Positions 8,696-16,534 of a DNA stretch of 17,820 nucleotides are shown here, one piece after another. Position 1 is the stretch's first letter. Every line of letters begins with the position of its first letter. The notes beneath the pieces were generated by a model. The model did not search any database. It was not told the DNA's origin and was given only the letters and a program-made list of their open reading frames with translations. A program made the position numbers and the translations under genes. Origin of the DNA: Cyclobacteriaceae bacterium (GTDB lineage Bacteria > Bacteroidota > Bacteroidia > Cytophagales > Cyclobacteriaceae); assembly GCA_025455225.1 (NCBI GenBank), contig JALOMY010000021.1, forward strand, positions 1 through 17,820, given 5' to 3'.

Positions 8696-9757
8696 ATGAA
8701 CATTTCGAAACAACAGGGTACAATTTCTTTCTTAACCATACTGCAGTACATCGTATTGATCTCAGTCATACTCTACATTGGCCGCCCGTTTTTTATTCCT
8801 CTTTCATTTGCGGTTTTAATCAGTTGTGTGCTTTACCCGATTTGCATCTGGCTGGAACATCACCGCATTAACCGTATGAATGCCATCCTGATCAGTTTAT
8901 CACTGGTTTTAATCTTATTTGGCGGGATTATCTTTTTATTCATTCAACAGGTACTCAGTTTTTCAAACGAATGGAGTTCTTTTCAGGACAAGCTGATTGA
9001 AACCTACAATTCACTGAGTGTATGGATTACCAATAAATTTGGTGTAAGTCGGGAAAAACAAGTGGCCTGGCTTAATGAACTGCTTAACCAATCTGGCTCA
9101 GATGCCATGTCTTTTTTACAGAAAACAATATCGGCCGGTTTATTATCCGCAGTACTTTTTATTCTCATTCCTATATACGTTGTTTTAATTCTTTACCACC
9201 GCGACCGTTGGGTAGAAGTTGTATTCAGGATATTTCCAACGCAGCGAAAAGAAAGGATCCGGGAAATTTTGCATCTAAGCATCAAGTCATACTACAATTT
9301 TATCAAAGGTATGTTGCTGGTGTATTTGATCGTTGGGATCTTAAACAGCCTCGGTCTTTTCATATTAGGCATTCCGCATCCGGTTCTCTTTGGTTTCACG
9401 GCATCCATCCTCACCTTTATTCCATATGCGGGTATTATTATAGCTTCTTTACTGCCCATAACGTTATCGTGGGTAACGTATAATTCCATCTGGTACCCGA
9501 TTGGTGTTATTGCCATATTTTCCCTTGTTCAATACCTGGAAGCCAATGTTATATTTCCGTTGGCAGTAAGCAGCCGGCTTAAGATCAACACCCTGGTTAC
9601 ATTCGCTGCCATTGTGCTGGGGGGAATTTTATGGGGCGTTGCCGGATTGATTTTATTTATTCCATTCCTTGGTATATTTAAAATGGTTGCTGATCGTACG
9701 CCTGCCTTACGAACCTGGGCAATTTTAATTGGCGGTGAACCCAGAGAACTTAGTTAG
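8696..9757 (+). CDS. AI-2E/PerM (UPF0118) family transporter
   Basis: An integral inner-membrane protein of the AI-2E transporter family, whose members are reported to act as AI-2 exporters, Na+/H+ antiporters or permeases; the substrate here cannot be told. The 353 residues show the usual layout: three hydrophobic segments in the first 75 residues, a soluble amphipathic stretch (about 80-140), then five or so further segments. Family features include the loop after YVVLILYHRDRW, the FIPYAGI motif, and EANVIFPLAVSSRLKINTL before the last two segments. The ATG at 8696 is preceded by a stop-rich spacer. Its stop codon overlaps the end of the convergent ispF by eight bases, so no terminator separates them. 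Confidence 0.9.
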   Translation: MNISKQQGTISFLTILQYIVLISVILYIGRPFFIPLSFAVLISCVLYPICIWLEHHRINRMNAILISLSLVLILFGGIIFLFIQQVLSFSNEWSSFQDKLIETYNSLSVWITNKFGVSREKQVAWLNELLNQSGSDAMSFLQKTISAGLLSAVLFILIPIYVVLILYHRDRWVEVVFRIFPTQRKERIREILHLSIKSYYNFIKGMLLVYLIVGILNSLGLFILGIPHPVLFGFTASILTFIPYAGIIIASLLPITLSWVTYNSIWYPIGVIAIFSLVQYLEANVIFPLAVSSRLKINTLVTFAAIVLGGILWGVAGLILFIPFLGIFKMVADRTPALRTWAILIGGEPRELS

Positions 9758-10232
9758 GCTTACTGATCAGGGCAACAGCATAGGCATTAATGCCTTCATC
9801 ACGGCCAACATACCCAAGCTTTTCATTTGTAGTGGCCTTTATTGAAACATCTTCCTCACTGATGTTCATCAATGGAGCCAACACACGTTTCATATCATTG
9901 ATATGCGGATTGATTTTAGGATGCTCCAGGCAAATGGTACAATCTACATTGCCTATTTTCCAGCCCTTCTCTTCTACCATGCGTGTTACTTCCTTGAGAA
10001 AGAATTTACTGTCCATGCCGCTCCAGCGCTGGTCTTTGTTTGAAAAATGATACCCTATGTCCCGCAAATTGGCAGCACCCAGAATGGCATCGCAAATAGC
10101 GTGAATCAAAACATCTGCATCTGAATGACCGGTAGCACCTTTCGAAGCAGGTAATTTTATTCCACCCAGCCAGAAATCCCTTCCTTCTTCCAGCTGATGA
10201 ACATCAAATCCTAAACCGACCCGTATCTTCAT
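9750..10232 (-). CDS. ispF: 2-C-methyl-D-erythritol 2,4-cyclodiphosphate synthase
   Basis: The fifth enzyme of the MEP pathway to isoprenoid precursors: it cyclises 4-diphosphocytidyl-methylerythritol 2-phosphate and releases CMP. A cytoplasmic homotrimer in known cases. The 160 residues are standard length. Zinc ligands are D10 and H12 in GFDVHQ and H44 in LIHAICDA; GATGHSDADV (32-41) and the C-terminal signature KATTNEKLGYVGRDEGINAYA are intact. It starts one base after the stop of the upstream M16 peptidase gene, so the two share a transcript. No other MEP pathway gene is in the window. The 3' end overlaps the convergent transporter gene. Confidence 0.97.
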   Translation of the reverse strand: MKIRVGLGFDVHQLEEGRDFWLGGIKLPASKGATGHSDADVLIHAICDAILGAANLRDIGYHFSNKDQRWSGMDSKFFLKEVTRMVEEKGWKIGNVDCTICLEHPKINPHINDMKRVLAPLMNISEEDVSIKATTNEKLGYVGRDEGINAYAVALISKPN

Positions 10233-10233
10233 A

Positions 10234-11472
10234 TTATTGACTTGCCTTATAATACATTACACTTGAATTTTCTTCCGTTAAAATTTCCTTTGCTGCGCGG
10301 GTAACATCATCCACGGTAACGCGATCCATCATGGAACGTTCCCGGTTTACCCGGCTTACATCTCCCGACAACGAAGCAAAAGCCAGGTTCATGGCCCGGT
10401 TCATTACTTCCACTTCATCAAACTCAAAGGTAGTTTCAGATTGATTTTTTGCTTTTTGCAGTTCATCCTCATGAAGTCCCTGATTGAGCAATTCATCGAT
10501 TACGCTATTTACTTCACCTTCTGCCCGTGCTAATTCTACCCCTTCTTTCAATCGACCGCTGATCACCAATAATCCGGGATCGATGGAGCCCATGACAAAC
10601 GAAGAAAGCGAAGTAAACAATTCTTTTTCCTTCACCAGTTTTTGATACAACCTGCTTGATTGGCCACGGCCCAACACATCGCTTAGTAAATCAACTTCAA
10701 AGTAATGTTCATCGAACCGGCCTGGCATATGATACGTTTTGTAAAATGCATCAGCTGGTACTTTGGCATTCACTTCCAGAAAGCGCTTCTTTTTCTGAAT
10801 CGGTTCAACCGGTAATTGACGAACGTGCTTCTTACCCGAAGGTATCGGTCCAAACCATTTTTCAGCCAGCTCTTTAACCTGGCTTACCTTCACATTACCG
10901 GCTACAACCAGGATTGCGTTATTGGGTATGTAATGTGTAAAAAAGAAATCTTTCACATCATCCAGCGTTGCATTTTCAATGTGACTGATTTCCTTTCCAA
11001 TAGTAGCCCATTTGTATGGATGATGCTGATAGGCAAGAGGTCTCAGTTTAAGCCAGATATCACCATAAGGTTGATTGAGGTACCGTTGTTTGAATTCTTC
11101 AATCACCACTTTTCGCTGCACTTCAAGGACAGTCGGATCAAATGACAGGCTTAACATACGATCACTTTCCAGCCAAAAACCTGTTTCGATGTTGGCGGCC
11201 GGAACCGTTAAGTAATAATTGGTAATGTCGGTATTGGTGAAGGCATTGTTCTCGCCTCCTACCCGTTGAAGGGGTTCATCGTAATTGGGAATGTTTATTG
11301 AACCTCCGAACATCAGGTGCTCGAATAAATGAGCAAAGCCCGTTTTCGTTTCTCTTTCATCGCGGGAACCAACGTTATATAAAATATTCATTACAGCAAT
11401 CTGCACGGTCGGATCTTCATGCACGATTACCTGTAAGCCATTGTTCAGAGTAAATTCAGAATAAGCAATCAT
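10234..11472 (-). CDS. M16 family zinc metallopeptidase
   Basis: A peptidase of the pitrilysin/mitochondrial processing peptidase family. I place the start at the ATG at 11472 (412 residues); a TTG three codons upstream at 11481 is in frame, and the numbering here counts from that TTG. The inverted zinc motif HLFEH is at 51-55 and the third ligand is probably E129 in VVIEEF, with the family sequence NAFTNTDITNYYLTVP between. The C-terminal half is the related non-catalytic domain, with GRGQSSRLYQKLV. No signal peptide is visible, so it would be cytoplasmic or leaderless. The family is often encoded as a pair with an inactive partner; none is adjacent. Substrate unknown. It precedes ispF by one base and diverges from the E1 gene. 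Confidence 0.9.
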   Translation of the reverse strand: MIAYSEFTLNNGLQVIVHEDPTVQIAVMNILYNVGSRDERETKTGFAHLFEHLMFGGSINIPNYDEPLQRVGGENNAFTNTDITNYYLTVPAANIETGFWLESDRMLSLSFDPTVLEVQRKVVIEEFKQRYLNQPYGDIWLKLRPLAYQHHPYKWATIGKEISHIENATLDDVKDFFFTHYIPNNAILVVAGNVKVSQVKELAEKWFGPIPSGKKHVRQLPVEPIQKKKRFLEVNAKVPADAFYKTYHMPGRFDEHYFEVDLLSDVLGRGQSSRLYQKLVKEKELFTSLSSFVMGSIDPGLLVISGRLKEGVELARAEGEVNSVIDELLNQGLHEDELQKAKNQSETTFEFDEVEVMNRAMNLAFASLSGDVSRVNRERSMMDRVTVDDVTRAAKEILTEENSSVMYYKASQ

Positions 11473-11536
11473 AGGTTTCAAAAGTACTCAAAACTAAATT
11501 GTTAATCAGGCCTGCAAAATGCGCTTCAATCTGCAT

Positions 11537-11544
11537 TACCTTTG
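11537..11544 (+). promoter_or_regulatory. Bacteroidota -7 promoter element of the E1 gene
   Basis: TACCTTTG matches the Bacteroidota -7 consensus TAnnTTTG exactly and lies 17 bases before the ATG at 11562, giving a very short leader. No clear -33 TTG box is seen at the expected distance. If real, it rules out the longer reading frame starting at 11499. Confidence 0.45.
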
Positions 11545-11561
11545 AACGCTTATTCCTGATT

Positions 11562-13541
11562 ATGCAATTCAAACGAAGTGACCTAAGCGATTCCCAGTTG
11601 AAACACCTTTATGAATCGATTGTTCGTCCGCGAATGATTGAAGAAAAAATGTTGATTCTGTTACGTCAGAACAAAATCAGCAAATGGTTCAGCGGTATCG
11701 GGCAGGAAGCCATTGCCGTAGGACTTACCGAAGCGCTTCAATCTGACGAATATATTCTGCCCATGCACCGGAATCTGGGTGTTTTTACTTCCCGTAAAAT
11801 GCCGTTCGACCGACTGTTTGCCCAATGGCAGGGAACGATGATAGGGTATACCAAGGGCCGCGACCGGTCTTTTCACTTCGGCAATAAGGAATTTCACATT
11901 GTCGGTATGATCTCCCACCTCGGGCCGCAAAATGGTGTTGCTGATGGAATCGCACTGGCCACGAAACTGAAAAAGGAAAATAAAGTTACTGCTGTTTTTA
12001 ATGGTGATGGCGGTACCAGCGAGGGTGATTTTCATGAAGCCGTAAATGTTGCAGCCGTATGGGATCTCCCGGTGATTTTCGTTATTGAGAACAATGGATA
12101 TGGGTTATCCACCCCAAGCCACGAACAATTCCGGTGTAAAAGCTTTGTCGATAAGGCTATCGGGTATGGCATTGAAGGAATACAGGTAGATGGCAACAAC
12201 ATTGTGGATGTATATACAACTGTAAAAAAACTTTCGGAAGATATACGGCAAAACCCAAGACCAGTTCTACTGGAGTGCATAACCTTCCGAATGCGCGGAC
12301 ATGAAGAGGCTTCAGGAACCAAATATGTACCAAAAGAGCTAATGGATGAATGGGCAAAAAAAGACCCGGTTTCAACTTTTGAAAAGTATCTTCTTGAAGA
12401 AGGTGTTTTAAATCAAAAAGAAATTGATTCCATCCGTAAACGAATCAAGAAGGAGATTGAAGAAGGTCTTGAAATCGCCTTCGGTGAAACCCATCCAGAA
12501 CCAGATACCGATCAGGAATTAAAAGATGTTTATGCGCCTTACCATCCCGAAATCATAATCCCGGTTTCTGAAAAAAAATCAGAGAAACGTTTTATTGATG
12601 CCATCAGTGATGGCTTAAGGCAAAGCATGGAACGATTTCCGGAACTGGTATTAATGGGGCAGGATATTGCCGATTATGGAGGCGTATTTAAAATCACGGA
12701 AGGTTTTGTAAAACAATTCGGAAAAGACCGGGTAAGGAATACACCCATTTGTGAGTCGGCTATTTTAGGCGCAGGCCTTGGTCTTTCTATTAAAGGAATG
12801 AAAGCCATAGTCGAAATGCAGTTTGCCGATTTTGTATCGGAAGGAATTACCCAAATTGTAAACAACCTGGCCAAAGCACACTGGCGCTGGGGACAAAATG
12901 CTGATGTGGTAGTGCGAATGCCAACGGGTGCCGGTACGGCAGCAGGCCCTTTTCATTCGCAAAGCAATGAAGCCTGGTTTTTTCATACACCGGGATTAAA
13001 AATTGTTTATCCTTCCAATCCGTATGATGCCAAAGGGTTACTCTGCGCATCATTTGAAGACCCGAACCCGGTTATGTATTTCGAACATAAGTTGCTGTAC
13101 CGTTCGGTAAAAGACACCATTCCTGATGTGTACTATACCGTTGAAATTGGCCAGGCCGGACTTGTCCGGGAAGGATCTGACATATCCATTATAACTTATG
13201 GCATGGGCGTGCATTGGGCGCTTGAAATTCTTGATACCATGCCCGAAATACAGGCTGATGTATTGGATTTGCGCACTCTTCTTCCTTGGGACAAAGAAGC
13301 CGTAATGAATACGGTAAAAAAGACCAATCGCGTGTTGATTCTTCACGAAGACACCTTAACCGGAGGAATTGGTGCTGAAATCAGTGCCTGGATAAATGAA
13401 CATTGTTTCAAGTACCTGGATGCACCCGTAATTCGGGCTGCCAGCCTGGATACGCCTATTCCCTTCGCCCCAACCCTTGAACAAAATTTTCTGCCAAAAG
13501 GAAGATTGAAAAGCAAAATCCGTGAGTTGCTGGAATTCTGA
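11562..13541 (+). CDS. 2-oxo acid dehydrogenase E1, fused alpha and beta subunits
   Basis: The thiamine diphosphate-dependent decarboxylase (E1) of a 2-oxo acid dehydrogenase complex, with the alpha subunit (about residues 1-330) joined to the beta subunit (about 342-659). In the alpha part GDGGTSEGDFHEA through ENN (148-178) is the TPP/metal motif and RMRGHEEASGTKY follows. The beta part shows MGQDIADYGGVF, ESAILGAGLGLS, MQFADFVSEGITQIVNN and SNPYDAKGLL. Fused E1 of this type is common in Bacteroidota, where it is usually annotated as acting on branched-chain 2-oxo acids or pyruvate; substrate cannot be decided from sequence alone. The frame is open back to 11499, but the extra 21 residues are not family-like and a promoter element lies inside, so I use the ATG at 11562. 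No E2 or E3 gene is adjacent. A hairpin spans the stop codon. Confidence 0.93.
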   Translation: MQFKRSDLSDSQLKHLYESIVRPRMIEEKMLILLRQNKISKWFSGIGQEAIAVGLTEALQSDEYILPMHRNLGVFTSRKMPFDRLFAQWQGTMIGYTKGRDRSFHFGNKEFHIVGMISHLGPQNGVADGIALATKLKKENKVTAVFNGDGGTSEGDFHEAVNVAAVWDLPVIFVIENNGYGLSTPSHEQFRCKSFVDKAIGYGIEGIQVDGNNIVDVYTTVKKLSEDIRQNPRPVLLECITFRMRGHEEASGTKYVPKELMDEWAKKDPVSTFEKYLLEEGVLNQKEIDSIRKRIKKEIEEGLEIAFGETHPEPDTDQELKDVYAPYHPEIIIPVSEKKSEKRFIDAISDGLRQSMERFPELVLMGQDIADYGGVFKITEGFVKQFGKDRVRNTPICESAILGAGLGLSIKGMKAIVEMQFADFVSEGITQIVNNLAKAHWRWGQNADVVVRMPTGAGTAAGPFHSQSNEAWFFHTPGLKIVYPSNPYDAKGLLCASFEDPNPVMYFEHKLLYRSVKDTIPDVYYTVEIGQAGLVREGSDISIITYGMGVHWALEILDTMPEIQADVLDLRTLLPWDKEAVMNTVKKTNRVLILHEDTLTGGIGAEISAWINEHCFKYLDAPVIRAASLDTPIPFAPTLEQNFLPKGRLKSKIRELLEF

Positions 13542-13562
13542 TATAATTCCAGTTTAACTTTT
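13530..13562 (+). terminator. Intrinsic terminator overlapping the E1 stop codon
   Basis: CTGGAATT (13530-13537) and AATTCCAG (13545-13552) form a perfect eight-base stem with a seven-base loop, followed by the T-rich TTTAACTTTT. The TGA stop (13539-13541) lies in the loop, so the hairpin uses the last codons of the gene. Confidence 0.6.
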
Positions 13563-13610
13563 ACAATGAACGGGTAACTGGTTTAAAATCATTAACAACC
13601 ACTTTTTTGT

Positions 13611-13618
13611 TATCTTAG
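13611..13618 (+). promoter_or_regulatory. Possible -7 element of the repeat-protein gene
   Basis: TATCTTAG differs from TAnnTTTG at one position and is followed by CC, about 20 bases before the TTG start at 13638. A -33 box is not recognisable. Together with the terminator at 13530-13562 it suggests a new transcription unit begins here. Confidence 0.35.
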
Positions 13619-13637
13619 CCGATTCAGCGGCAATTTT

Positions 13638-15986
13638 TTGAAACTGAAAAAGCCTGATAGCGCCCCAACAACATTACCCGTCCTGCTGCGACTTGGCTTG
13701 TTAATTCTTTTCATGGTAGTTGTTTCACCCATTATGGCGCAAAATACCAAGGGTGATGACCAGGTTACCAAACCATCTCGTGAAACACGCTTCAAATCCA
13801 AACCTAAGAAATCCAAATCCAAATCGCGGGTAAAGCGATTAACTCCATCGGGTAAAACACCCGCATCCAGTGCGGTTAGAGGACCGCGTGAAAAAGAACG
13901 AGCCTGGGCAGGTGATGTAACGGGCAGAAAAATTCCAGCTACCCGTTCTAAAACCCGTAAAAAGGAAAACAATATTTATTCACAACCCCGGCAAACTACA
14001 GTTCGCCAGCCTTCACAACGCGATGATGCACAATCACGAACAGGCAATATTCCACCGAAACGAATTAAACCACGAACTTCATCAGCTCAAGCCAGAAATG
14101 TATATCCCCAGCGAGGTCCCTACGTTAAAAATACAAGACCACCCAAGCGGGATGATACGCCTTATAAGTCCAGAATAGGAGCATCCGCCCAGCCGAGGAT
14201 TAAATCCTCTTCAGACAAGACAAGAAACGTCTATCCTCAGCGCGGACCCTATGTAGCTAAAAAGATTACGCCTTCAAAAGACGATAAGCCCAGAAACTGG
14301 AAAGGCAGCACCGTTACAAAACCAAGAGTGCGAACCGCAACCGGTAAAACAAAAAATGTCTTTCCGCAAAGCGGACCGTATGTAGCCAGACGTCCTGCGC
14401 CTCCAAAAAATGAAAAATCAAACAAAAACGTATTTCCACAGCGAGGACCGTTTGTAAGTAATGCATCTCCTCAGCCCCGCCAAAAAGAAAGCCCACCTGG
14501 AAAAAAGAAAAACCGTAAGGCACCACTGTCAGTTTCAAAACCCTTTATCCGTAAGACCAGTATCAACCCATATGCAGGATTTTGGAACAGAAAACAAAAA
14601 GGCGAAAAGGCCTACATCGGTGATATCTCCGGAAAGCCCTTACGAACAAAGAATTTTGAGACAGCACGTCCAGAAATTATCGATAATTCGGCCGCTGTCT
14701 CAGCGCAGTTAAGAAAACAAAAACGAGGTGATAAACCATATTCAGGTAAACCAAAAGGATATGTCTCTGCAACACAACCGGGCAAAGCCTGGCAAGGCGA
14801 TATTACAGGACGCAACGTTCGTTACAGAAATTTTTCAAGTAAAGGAAAAGTTCAGGCCGGTCAGCCAGTAGCACCATTACGTAATAAAGGCGCAAGACCT
14901 ACTGAGCGTGCAGGTGAACCGAAAAAACCTTTTTTAAGTGCCAGTGGTAAATCATGGAACAATGAAGGCCGACCTGTTTCAGGACGTATGCCTAAAAGAA
15001 TTGATTTAGCAGGTGCCAAGTACCAGGGCACTTACAAGGCAAAACGACCACTGAAAGGGGGAGGAAGTATAAGCGGTGAGTTGTGGAATAATAACGGACA
15101 GCCCATATCAGGAAGAGGACCTGGAAAATATGCCTTATCCATGGGAACCTACCAAGGCAATTTGAAAGCTAATAAACCTCTGAAGGGAGGTGGTAGTATA
15201 AGCGGAAAATTGTGGAATAATAACGGACAGCCAATTTCAGGCAGAGCACCGGGTAAATATGCAATTGCCATGGGTACCTACCAGGGCAATCTCAAAGCGA
15301 GTAAGCCCCTGAAGGGAGGCGGCAGCGTGAGTGGTCAACTTTGGAATAATAATGAGCAACCTATTGCGGGAAGAGCCCCCGGAAAATCAGCTATTGCCAT
15401 GGGAACTTACCAGGGTAATATGAAAGCCGGCCGGAAAGAACCCAGTAAAGAAGTTGGAGGATATCCCGGTAAATACCGCATGTTTGATCTCCATCCTTCT
15501 ATGCGAAAACAGGGTGAAGATTTTACCGGACATATCAGGCGGGCCAGCTTTGGAAAAGACCGTGTTCAATATCCATATGCGTTTAAAGGTTCTTTAAAAA
15601 AAGACAAACCGGATAATGATATTAAATTTCAGAAAGGGTATGTAATCCGAACGAAACGATCCTGGGAATATATTCATAATCCCAGTTCAGATAAGGAGGC
15701 TTTAGAGGTTCATGAAACCGGTAAAGCGTTTGCGCGCGCCAGCGATTATCAGGGCAATATTAAAATGAAGAAGTACGAACTCTTTGGCAAAAAGAATCTT
15801 CATCCCGATGCTCAATTTGTCAGGAACAATAAAAATAATGTAAAGGAAGAACGTGATGCCGTAACGAACTTTAAACTGTTCTGGGCACGTTTATTCAAGA
15901 AAAGTGAAACGCAACCCAATCACCTCAAAGAACCCGTTCGGAAACCCCGATACGACAAGCGGGAGATTGGTATGTGGTACGATTAG
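13638..15986 (+). CDS. Exported, highly basic repeat protein of unknown function
   Basis: I do not recognise this 782-residue protein. A Sec signal peptide is clear: Lys-rich N-terminus, hydrophobic run at about 13-33, and a likely cut after PIMA (34). The start is TTG at 13638; no ATG or GTG lies between the upstream stop and the signal core. The mature part is very rich in Lys, Arg, Pro, Gly, Ser and Thr, with almost no Cys. It has a basic region with repeat family A (residues 112 to about 275, unit NVYPQRGPYV...), a middle with WAGDVTGR/YIGDISGK/WQGDITGR motifs, repeat family B (429-600, unit LKGGGSISG-LWNNNGQPISG...GTYQGNLK), and a non-repeated C-terminal region (about 601-782) with GHIRRASFGK, YQGNIKMKKY and a final GMWYD. 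The C-terminal region may be a domain. No T9SS sorting domain is recognised. A bacilliredoxin gene follows after 12 bases. Periplasmic, surface or matrix roles are all possible. Confidence 0.85.
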   Translation: MKLKKPDSAPTTLPVLLRLGLLILFMVVVSPIMAQNTKGDDQVTKPSRETRFKSKPKKSKSKSRVKRLTPSGKTPASSAVRGPREKERAWAGDVTGRKIPATRSKTRKKENNIYSQPRQTTVRQPSQRDDAQSRTGNIPPKRIKPRTSSAQARNVYPQRGPYVKNTRPPKRDDTPYKSRIGASAQPRIKSSSDKTRNVYPQRGPYVAKKITPSKDDKPRNWKGSTVTKPRVRTATGKTKNVFPQSGPYVARRPAPPKNEKSNKNVFPQRGPFVSNASPQPRQKESPPGKKKNRKAPLSVSKPFIRKTSINPYAGFWNRKQKGEKAYIGDISGKPLRTKNFETARPEIIDNSAAVSAQLRKQKRGDKPYSGKPKGYVSATQPGKAWQGDITGRNVRYRNFSSKGKVQAGQPVAPLRNKGARPTERAGEPKKPFLSASGKSWNNEGRPVSGRMPKRIDLAGAKYQGTYKAKRPLKGGGSISGELWNNNGQPISGRGPGKYALSMGTYQGNLKANKPLKGGGSISGKLWNNNGQPISGRAPGKYAIAMGTYQGNLKASKPLKGGGSVSGQLWNNNEQPIAGRAPGKSAIAMGTYQGNMKAGRKEPSKEVGGYPGKYRMFDLHPSMRKQGEDFTGHIRRASFGKDRVQYPYAFKGSLKKDKPDNDIKFQKGYVIRTKRSWEYIHNPSSDKEALEVHETGKAFARASDYQGNIKMKKYELFGKKNLHPDAQFVRNNKNNVKEERDAVTNFKLFWARLFKKSETQPNHLKEPVRKPRYDKREIGMWYD
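13971..14462 (+). repeat. Tandem repeat A in the basic repeat protein
   Basis: Units begin at 13971, 14097, 14226, 14355 and 14427. The first is degenerate and 126 bases long (NIYSQPR...), the next two are exactly 129 bases (43 residues) and begin NVYPQRGPYV, the fourth is shortened to 72 bases (NVFPQSGPYV), and the fifth begins NVFPQRGPFV and loses the pattern. An acidic RDD/KDD pair near unit position 19-20 is shared. The DNA has diverged more than the protein motif, which suggests an old repeat kept by selection. Confidence 0.85.
14922..15437 (+). repeat. Tandem repeat B, four units of 129 bases
   Basis: Units begin at 14922, 15051, 15180 and 15309, each exactly 129 bases (43 residues). 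The last three are near-identical in protein (LKGGGS[IV]SG-LWNNN-QPI[SA]GR-PGK...GTYQGN[LM]K) and similar in DNA with scattered silent changes. The first is diverged (SASGKSWNNEGRPVSGR...KYQGTYK) but in register. This points to a recent expansion of an older unit. Confidence 0.92.
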
Positions 15987-15998
15987 TAATCAAAAGTT

Positions 15999-16340
15999 AT
16001 GAAGTGGAATGAATTGCGGGAACTGAATCAGCTGGAAGAAATCACCCGGGAGTCTGAAGAAAAAATCATTTTAATTTTTAAACACAGTACGTACTGCTCA
16101 ACAAGCCGGGTTGCCCTTGACCGGCTGCAGCGAAACTGGAAGGATGAAGAAATGCAAATGGTAAAAACTTATTTTCTGGATTTAATAAGTTACCGGAAAA
16201 TTTCAGATCAAATCGCAGAAATATACGGTATCGAACATGAATCTCCCCAGGTTGTGATGGTCAAAAACGGCCGGGCAATATTTTCAGAATCCCATTGGGG
16301 AATCGATTACCAGGCTATAAAATCAAAACTAAAGAGCTGA
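15999..16340 (+). CDS. ytxJ: Bacilliredoxin YtxJ (bacillithiol system redox protein)
   Basis: A small thioredoxin-fold protein of the YtxJ/BrxC family, thought to remove bacillithiol from S-bacillithiolated proteins in the cytoplasm. The 113 residues show the family motif FKHSTYCSTS with a single redox Cys (C33) and the cis-proline region ESPQVVMVKNG (P83), then SHWGIDYQAIK at the C-terminus. There is no second Cys in the active site, so it is a monothiol type. Its presence implies bacillithiol as a low-molecular-weight thiol, which fits many Bacteroidota. It begins 12 bases after the repeat-protein stop and is probably co-transcribed, though a cytoplasmic redox protein has no obvious link to an exported protein. 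Confidence 0.87.
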   Translation: MKWNELRELNQLEEITRESEEKIILIFKHSTYCSTSRVALDRLQRNWKDEEMQMVKTYFLDLISYRKISDQIAEIYGIEHESPQVVMVKNGRAIFSESHWGIDYQAIKSKLKS

Positions 16341-16346
16341 AATTCA

Positions 16347-16367
16347 GTGAATTTTATAATTATTCAC
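16347..16367 (+). terminator. Weak hairpin after ytxJ
   Basis: GTGAAT (16347-16352) and ATTCAC (16362-16367) form a six-base stem with a nine-base A/T loop, seven bases after the ytxJ stop. It is followed by an A/T-rich stretch but no clean T-run. It could end the repeat-protein/ytxJ transcript. The rest of the 194-base gap to the next gene holds only the promoter-like sequence near 16455-16490. Confidence 0.3.
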
Positions 16368-16454
16368 ATAAGTTGTTATTTATGATTTTCACTAAAAAAG
16401 ATACACTGTTATTTTCAGCCATAAACGCATTGCCTTATGTATCTTCCATCCAAA

Positions 16455-16490
16455 TTGGCGTTCGTTAATAACACAAAGTTTGTATTTTGC
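16455..16490 (+). promoter_or_regulatory. Possible promoter of the outer-membrane protein gene
   Basis: TTGG at 16455 and TATTTTGC at 16483 resemble a Bacteroidota -33/-7 pair, but the -7 element has one base fewer than TAnnTTTG and the spacing (24 bases) is long. The ATG is about 45 bases further on. Confidence 0.28.
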
Positions 16491-16534
16491 GTTACGTAAG
16501 AAATTAAAATCCTGTCAACTATCATTCTGGGTAC

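Noticed and set aside
11499..11561. Extended N-terminus for the E1 protein
   Set aside because: The 21 extra residues do not look like the family, and an exact TAnnTTTG element lies within them.
13610..13972. Minus-strand open frame over the start of the repeat protein
   Set aside because: It is antisense to the signal peptide and basic region; the plus-strand frame continues through in-register repeats.
14922..15437. The 129-base repeats as a CRISPR-like or non-coding array
   Set aside because: Units are contiguous without spacers and keep one reading frame with mostly silent changes, so they are protein repeats.
14922..15437. Repeat B as MORN repeats, because of the Y-x-G pattern
   Set aside because: MORN units are about 23 residues with a YxGxWxxGxxxGxG pattern; the 43-residue unit lacks the rest of that pattern.
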